From Cryptomeria japonica (lineage: Eukaryota > Streptophyta > Pinopsida > Cupressales > Cupressaceae), in the NCBI RefSeq assembly GCF_030272615.1, contig NC_081406.1, forward strand, positions 213,008,997-213,072,996: a stretch of 64,000 bases of DNA, in the 5' to 3' direction. Of the stretch, positions 57,672-64,000 are shown one piece after another. The notes under the pieces were generated by a model. That model did not search any database. It saw nothing but the letters and a program-made list of their open reading frames with translations, and was not told the origin of the DNA. The position numbers and the translations under genes are program-made. Position 1 is the first letter of the stretch. Every line of letters starts with the position of its first letter.

Positions 57672-59144
57672 TGTTGGCATATGTGCAGAGCATGATGACA
57701 TGATGATATTGTATGTTGTCATTGATGTCAATATGTTGAAGTATGAACTGGTATGTTGTGGTAAGCAAACTGGCAAGAGAACTGCTATGATGATGTAAAC
57801 CAGTATTTGTGAAAAAGTGAAGCGGTATGTTGGAATGAGAACCGGTAAATGGAAGTTTTGTATCGAGGTTTCATTTGGCATGACTATCGATTGGTATTCT
57901 GAGCTTCAGGGTTTCCAGTTGATGCATTCCAAGATTGTGCGATTCAACCAATGACATCTTGTGATCAGTTAGAATTGTAATGAAGACCAGATAAGTGTTG
58001 CCACATCAGCCTTATGCGCATGAAGGATTTCCTTGAGGATCTTGCATGGAGATTTATCTTATCTACTTCGGGAATGTGCAAAGTCTCTATAAATGGTGGA
58101 GAGAACGTGATGAGTTATCAGCTTCCTAAAGTGGCAAAGAATGAACGTTGGAGAATGTCTTGAGATCTGTTCAAGACTATTGTGTTTGATGCAGTGTGAT
58201 TAATGGTCAGGATTGAATCGTCTAGATTGTAAAACCTAAATGTTTAGGGTTTAGGGTTTATGCTACCGACCTATCTATTTCCTATAAGGTCGATGATTTT
58301 TTTCATTTTGATGTTGCTAGCAAATGGTGTATGTGTATCCCAGTGAGTGATATTTGATTCTTGCCAGATCGGAGAAGTGTGTTGATACTTGCAAAGTGTG
58401 ATTGCAGAAGAAAAGGAGCTAAAGTGGATCCGCCTTGGCATTGAGTGTTGTTATCAGATCAGTGTATTACTTGTTGACTTCTAACCATTTCAGCAGTTGG
58501 AAAATCCCTTAACCGGGTAGCTTTACTAGGCTTTTGTGTAAATCCTTTAACAGGGTGACTCAATTCAATGAGTTCTTCAAATCCTCTTGCGAGGTAACCT
58601 TTAAACAGGGTATTTAGCCATCCCTTAATTGGGTGATCCCTAGCAGGATTGGTTCCTAGCAGAAGCTATTGTAATAGTCTTTAACCAGACTAGGATCCTA
58701 ACAGAGTGGACTTCAAAAGAGTTCAAGAACAACTTGTAGGTATTCATCCCCACCGTGGTTTTTCCCAGTTGGGTTTCCACGTGAAAAATCAATGTGTCAT
58801 GTGTGATGTCTTTCATGTGATGGTTTAGTGTTTTATGTGAAACTGGTAAAATATGTTTAACTACCAGCCATTATATTTTTGTTGATAGATTACACGTTTA
58901 TGCATAAGGGTGAAGTGGAAATGAGATATTAGATTGTATGGAAAGCTAAGGGTTATCGGTTTATGTCTTTGACATTCCCACTGTGTTTTACAGGTAGTAA
59001 TCTGTTTTAGACTGGTGTTATTGCTTGCTAGTCAAAGTTTAGTGTTTGCAGTCAAACCGGTTCAGGAAAAGTGTTTTTGCCTATACTGATTCCCCCCCCC
59101 TCTCAGTACTGGTTTGGTACTAACTGTTCATCATTTGTTCATCA
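57672..59144 (+). repeat. 5' LTR of element E
   Basis: 1473 bp, TGTTGGCATATGTGCAGAG to TTGTTCATCA. U3 has GAACYGGTATG-like iterations (57745-57850). CCCCACCGTGGTTTTTCCC lies at 58749. The end hairpin TACTGA (59084-59089) pairs with TCAGTA (59103-59108) around a C-run. It aligns along its length with 2010-3533. Confidence 0.92.
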
Positions 59145-59146
59145 AT

Positions 59147-59158
59147 TGGTATTAGAGA
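59147..59158 (+). promoter_or_regulatory. primer-binding site of element E
   Basis: TGGTATTAGAGA, two bases after the LTR end; two differences from the common plant copia site. Confidence 0.8.
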
Positions 59159-59215
59159 ATCCTCTAGGTCCTCTATGTTGTAAGCTTAACCGCTTGAGGA
59201 AAAGATCCTACTCTA

Positions 59216-61260
59216 ATGATGAAGAGGGAAGGTCCAAAGTTCAACAAATACAACTTTAAAATATGGAAGGAAAGAATGAAGATATACATCAGAAGCATGG
59301 GTGCTCAACACTGGAGCTATGTTGAAAATGCTTATCTTATCCCTACCAGTACTCTCACTGATGATCAAAGGAGAGAGATTCAAGAGAATGGGCAAGTCAT
59401 GGAAGCCCTAATCAGTAGTCTATCTAACATTGAGTTTATTGATGTTCAGGATAAAGACAACCCCAAAGAAGTATGGAATGCTCCTGAGAATATCTATGGC
59501 GGCGACGAGCATGTGCAACAAGCTAAGGAAGAGAGCCTTAGGGCAAATTTTGAAGACACATGGATGGTTGAAGGAGAGACCATTCAACAATATGGAATAA
59601 GAATCAAAATTGTTGTTGGAGACATCAAGAGTGCAGATGGTATAATAGATGATTCCACTTTCGTTAGCAAAGTCTTGAGATCCTTATTACCGGTCTATGC
59701 AATAAGGGTTGCTGCTATTCAGGAGTTGAGGTCTATAGAAAAGACAAAGGTATCCCTAGACTCCATCATTGTTAAGTTGATAGCTTATCAGCTAAATAAT
59801 TATGATGGTAGTATTCAGAAGACTGAATCAACCTTTAGAGCATCTGCAGCATCATCTAGAAAGGGAAAAGAGGCTAGTACCAGTGGTGAACCAAGTCAAA
59901 GCAGAGAAATGGATGATGAGGAGATCCTAATGGAATTTGAAGCTCTTCTTGCCAAGAGACTTCCTAAGGGAATTGGTAAATACATAGGTAAGCTCCCTTT
60001 TAAATGCTTTTCTTGTAATAGGATAGGACACATTGTTGTAAACTATCCTAATGGTGATAATAAGGACAAACTGGAGAAGTTAAAGAAGTTCAAAGGAGGA
60101 AACATGATAAACTACTTTGTAGCAGTTGATGAAGGTGTCACTGATTAGGAATCAGAAGATGAAGAAAGTGAAGACATTGTGTTTGTAGCAGTTAAGGAAG
60201 ATGTGTCAGACAAGAAGGCTCTTGTCTCCCGCTTTGATAATTCCAATGAGTGGATCATTGATAGTGGATGGTCTCACCATATGATTGGTGACCAGAGTAA
60301 GTTTCTATCTCTGGAAGAGTATGATGGTGGTGTGGTTCATTTTGGTAATGATGCACCATGTATGGTAAAAGGTAGAGGTTTCATCTCTCTGAATGGAAAT
60401 AGCAGTGCTGATAATGTGTACTGGGTAGAAGGTCTCAAACACAACCTTTTGAGTGTTGCCCAACTGAATGATAATGGACTCACTCTGGAATTCAGAGATG
60501 GAGTGTGTAAAATAAAAGGTAAGAGTGGTGAACTGATGGCCATTGGTATGCAGACCAAAGGTAACCTATTTTAGCTGAATGCAAATATCAATACATGTCT
60601 AATGGCTAAGTTTGATGATAGTTGGATATGGCATAGGAGACTCTGCCATGTAAACTTTGATAATATTGTGAAGGCCAATAAGATTAAGGTAGTTAGAGGA
60701 TTGCCTATGCTGAGCAAACCAAAGAATCCTTTGTGTAGACAGTGTCAACTAGGGAAAATGTCTTCCTCAACCTTCAAAGGTAAATCTTTCACTGCAGACA
60801 ATTTACTTGATCTTGTGCATACTGATTTGTGTGGTCCTATGAACACCAGGAGTGTGCAGGGAGATAGGTATTTTATGATTCTTACTGATTATTGCTCAAG
60901 AATTATGTGGGTCACATTCTTGAAGGACAAGTCTAAAGCCTTTTGAAAGTTCAAAGCCTTCAGAACACTGGTTGAAAAAGAAAGCGGTAAGAGGATTAAG
61001 TGCTTAAGAACTAATCAAGGAGGGGAATTCACTTCTGGTTAATTCAACAAGTATTGTGAAGAGAACATCAAGAGGCAACTGTCTGCCCCTCAAACTCCAC
61101 AATAGAATGGCCTAGTAGAGAGAAACAACCAAACTATAGTTGAAGCAGCCAGAACAATGTTGATCCAAGGAAAAGTTGCTCACACTTTTTGGAGAGAAGT
61201 GATGAACACTGCAGTCTACACAATGAATCGAGCACTCATCAAGAAAGGTAAGGATAAAAT
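59216..61260 (+). pseudogene. copia gag-protease-integrase of element E
   Basis: The ATG at 59216 gives MMKREGPKFNKYNFKIWKER. Gag is open for 310 codons to a TAG at 60146-60148. Its knuckle has lost the last Cys (CFSCNRIGHIVVNY, near 60006). In the same frame follow the protease (WIIDSGWSHHM, near 60251; Cys replaced by Trp), the integrase head (WIWHRRLCHVNFDN, near 60623) and the core (VHTDLCGP, ILTDYCSR, RTNQGGEF). The latter is altered from the usual xDxGGEF at the second catalytic site. Further stops lie at 60572-60574 (TAG), 60944-60946 (TGA), near 61039 (TAA) and near 61102 (TAG). The frame ends at MNRALIKKGKDKI, where element F starts. Confidence 0.92.
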
Positions 61261-62403
61261 TGTTGGCATTTTTTATGTTTATGATGTGATTGTCATTGAT
61301 GGACACACAATTGCATTGAGATCTTTTTTGTATGTATGGGTTATGCTCAACCAGCAATTGTTCCAACCAATATAATGCATTATAGTCCTTAGACTATTGG
61401 TGTTTTATAGAAAGTGTTTACCGATCTGAAGCGGTATGTAGACCCCAAGCGGTTCAAGGATCTCAAGCGGTATGAAGGACCAAAGCGGCATAACACATAT
61501 TTCCAAGTCTTCAATTTTGTCAAACCGTCAATCGACATTTTGCTTGAACCGGTATTTTGTATGAACCGGTAATACTCTGTGATGAGTTACCAACCGACAT
61601 TTTGTGATGAGTTACCATCCACTGGTTGTTTGATGGTACCGACACTTTAACAGTTCTTTTTGTGTTGTGTTACCAAGTATGTCTAGGTTCATTGAACCCA
61701 GGGAATTGGATTGTAATCCTATTGGACCGACATGAAATCAGATTCCTTTATAAGGACATCATATCTAGGGTTTTAGGTTGTTGTTGTGAAAAGTTAATGT
61801 TGTTGCTAGGGTTTAAGGTGGTAGAGGAGTTGAAGAGAATATGAATGTGTAGAAGACTGAAGTAATGCTAGAATGCATTAGGAATGAGTTATCAAGGATC
61901 TAATCAAGCAATCTGTGCTATTAGCTAGATCAATCACTTCTTGATTACTCACATCTTCGACAAGTCTGTAGCCCTTAACTGGGTAGGCCCAAAAGCCTTT
62001 TGTAAATCCTCTAACAAGGTGGTTCACATCTGTGGATCTAAAATCCTCTAGCAAGGTAGTCTTTAATTGGACTTATCACCTAACAGAGACTGAGATTCCT
62101 AACAAGATCTGTTCTGGTAAAGAACATTGTAAGACCTTAACCGGTCTGGTTCCTATTCTGCAGATAGTTACTTGTGAGTTCCATCTCACCGTGATTTTTC
62201 CCTTTTGGGTTTCCACGTCAAAATCTCTTGTGTTATGGTGTTTGTGCTTTTGTGGGTGAATACATTATTATCTATTTGGTTTTCATGTGTGTTAACCGGT
62301 TTGTCTACTAAACTGTTTTACCGGTTTACTGTTAGTCTTGGAAAGTGTTTAAGTGCAAAGATTTTTTGGCATACTAATTCACCCCCCCTCTTAGTATTCA
62401 TCA
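61261..62403 (+). repeat. 5' LTR of element F
   Basis: 1143 bp, TGTTGGCATTTTTTATG to TTAGTATTCATCA. AAGCGGTATG and GAACCGGTA motifs are dense in U3 (61427-61570). CTCACCGTGATTTTTCCC lies near 62186. The end hairpin ATACTAA (62371-62377) pairs with TTAGTAT (62391-62397) around a C-run. Confidence 0.88.
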
Positions 62404-62405
62404 AT

Positions 62406-62417
62406 TGGTATTAGAGC
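62406..62417 (+). promoter_or_regulatory. primer-binding site of element F
   Basis: TGGTATTAGAGC, one base different from the common plant copia site. Confidence 0.85.
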
Positions 62418-62453
62418 CTACCTTTCTATAAGTTTAACCACTTGGAAAGAGAT

Positions 62454-63656
62454 ATGGGGGAATACATATTGAGGGAGCTTACTCATCAGCTCACTCAGTT
62501 TGAGCAAGCCTATGATGATCTTATGGTCAAATACAAGGCATCTCAAGCAAAAAGGAGAGAACATGCAGAAAAGCGGATGGAGCTATCTGAAAATAGTTCC
62601 TCTGATGAAGCAAACATGGAAGCCCTGATTCAGGAAGTAGAAAAGATGAATGAATTCAATCCCAACCTGAGAAAAGAGTTGGAAGGACTGACTATTCGAA
62701 TGTGCCAAGAGCTTGAGAACTGAAGGAAAGCTGAAGATCTGGTCAAAGACAAGGATGATGAAATCTCCAAGCTGAAGTAAGAGATTAGTGCCCTAATTGC
62801 TCAATTCCATGCGAGCAAAGTAGAAAAGGAAGACATGCAAGTAGAACTAAACATTGCCATCTTTGAGAATGAAAACCTGATGGAAACAAATGCTGCTATT
62901 TCCAAAGAACTCTCTAAGTCGAAGGAAATACTTGCTATTTTCAACAAGAGTACTGTCAAGCTAGAGCAAAAGCTTGAATCTACCAAACCGGAAAAGAATA
63001 CCAATGGACTTGGTTATTCTGGTCATAAGGAAGGTGAGACCTCTGATATAAATGTTGGAACATCAAAGAAACAACCGACATCGAAGGATAAAGGTAAGCA
63101 AAAGTTTAAACCTATTTGCTTTAACTGTCTTAAAGAAGGACATACTACAAATGTGTGTAGGAGTAAGGCTTACAACAATTTTCCTTATTTCCTAAATGAT
63201 AAGCCTAGATCCTATAGATTCAATGGTAACTGTTATGCATGCAACAAGTATGGGCATAGAGCATCTGAATGCAGGTCAGTTATAAACAACATTGGTAGAT
63301 ATCCTCACAGGACCCAAGGAGTTGGTCCTGAACCTTTTGTGAACCGGAATCACAACCGGTTTAATACTTTCAATCATCAGTTAAGAAGCGGTGGCTATCA
63401 AGCAGCAACCGGATTGAGAGCGAACTGTATGGTCTGTCATGGTCATGGTCACACTACTGCAACATGCAGAAGGAAGAATGACAACATGAATAATGGACCT
63501 TGGAGAGCACTTGGATTGGTCTGCTATCACTACAACAAACCGGGTCACATTGCCAGATTCTGTAGATCAAGAAAGAACATATATGATGATATACCGGTCA
63601 CTCCGGAAGGAAACATTGATGTTGACACTATTCAAGCGGACATGAACAAAACCTAG
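62454..63656 (+). pseudogene. coiled-coil, four-zinc-knuckle gag-like protein of element F
   Basis: The ATG at 62454-62456 gives MGEYILRELTHQLTQFEQAY. The same frame continues to 63654-63656 with two internal stops: TGA at 62721-62723, and a TAA near 62778. The N-terminal half is a charged coiled coil; the C-terminal half holds CFNCLKEGHTTNVC, CYACNKYGHRASEC, CMVCHGHGHTTATC and CYHYNKPGHIARFC (second Cys of the last lost). The architecture matches element I (33320-34429), including the LGxxxGExS linker before the knuckles. Retroviral-type gag usually has one or two knuckles, so four is unusual. No protease motif follows. An ATG at 63985 near the end of the window may open a second ORF. Confidence 0.8.
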
Positions 63657-64000
63657 AAGAAGAAACCTGCGGTGTTACAAGAGGAACCAGTTTCTGCACG
63701 TAGTATGGAAATCACGGAACTGACAAACTAAGCTTCAGAAAAGCTTAGGGGGGAGAAAACGGCGAAATGTTTTGAACCCCCAGTTTACACTGGTAAGAGA
63801 CCTTAACCGGTATGCGATACCTATCAATAGGCGGAAGACCAGAAATAGTAAAAGGCAAATTAGGGTTTACACCCTAATGGTGGAGCATTAATTGCGGTAA
63901 GTGAGGAATATGTTTAAAAGGATTTTTCAAATCATTTCTCACTATCAGTTTTCGAAGCGAAGGAGGTTTTCGAGTGCAGAGCAATGACAAAGCAATTTGT
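63657..64000 (+). other. region after the gag-like ORF of element F
   Basis: No RT sequence follows. A purine tract (AGCTTAGGGGGGAGAAAA, 63743-63760) resembles the one seen after the related ORF of element I. Near the window edge ATGACAAAGCAATTTGT (63985) could start a second ORF, too short to judge. Confidence 0.4.

Larger units (their letters stand above)
57672..61260 (+). mobile_element. copia element E, 5' LTR to integrase, interrupted by F
   Basis: The 5' LTR is 57672-59144, the primer-binding site 59147-59158, and gag-pol 59216-61260, where element F is inserted. The rest lies beyond the right end. It belongs to the family of the left-edge element (1-3533). It is inserted in element D. 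Confidence 0.9.
61261..64000 (+). mobile_element. element F: LTR element with zinc-knuckle gag-like protein
   Basis: The 5' LTR is 61261-62403, the primer-binding site is 62406-62417 and an ORF is at 62454-63656. It runs off the window. It is inserted in the integrase of element E. It is the same type as element I. Confidence 0.85.

Overview
This is nuclear DNA from a seed plant with a large, repeat-packed genome. The base composition is AT-rich, and nearly every recognisable reading frame belongs to a transposable element (Ty1/copia, Ty3/gypsy, CACTA). The two non-transposon gene relatives, a CWC22 splicing factor and a PLS-type PPR protein, are both broken. The density of old, nested, stop-riddled LTR elements fits a gymnosperm such as a conifer, but the sequence does not prove that. 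I see no intact host gene, rRNA, tRNA or CRISPR array.

Left block (1-33205). The window opens in the 3' part of a copia element (pol remnant plus 3' LTR, 1-3533). An unassigned kilobase follows, and then what I read as one Ty3/gypsy element of Tat-like build on the + strand. It has RNase H and integrase remnants (4583-6390), a long 3' region carrying an antisense plant-mobile-domain (PMD) ORF (28857-30549, tail at 14652-14799), an array of hairpins (31605-32096), a polypurine tract and a 3' LTR (32210-33205). Two later insertions split it. One is a complete copia element A (7170-13745, minus, target duplication CTGGA). The other is a 14-kb CACTA transposon (14800-28856, target duplication TAT) that landed in the tail of the PMD ORF. 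The CACTA element holds degraded TNP2-type transposase exons, an intronless CWC22 copy with only two stop codons, a PPR gene fragment and a 460-bp foldback.

Right block (33206-64000). This is a nest up to five layers deep. Element I (minus; four-zinc-knuckle gag-like protein) lies beside copia G (35285-41998), which carries a solo LTR (target duplication CTTCC). Gypsy H starts inside G at 41999, D starts inside H at 43053, and C (44981-56230, target duplication GGGTC) sits in D. B (45150-51838, target duplication CACAC) sits in the 3' LTR of C. E enters D at 57672 and F enters E at 61261. C has gag and protease but no polymerase. D carries an unrecognised lysine-rich ORF. F and I encode coiled-coil proteins with four CCHC knuckles.

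The most interesting signals are structural. (1) The LTR families end in a hairpin with a C-run loop just before the primer-binding site, and its stem varies with base pairing kept. (2) An inverted repeat brackets the polypurine tract and U3 start of the copia elements. (3) Five hairpins in the gypsy 3' region all have 14-nt loops and differing but paired stems. (4) The polypurine tracts of both gypsy elements form one arm of a hairpin. In-frame stops are mostly CAG to TAG, CAA to TAA or TGG to TAG, which fits decay of methylated cytosines.
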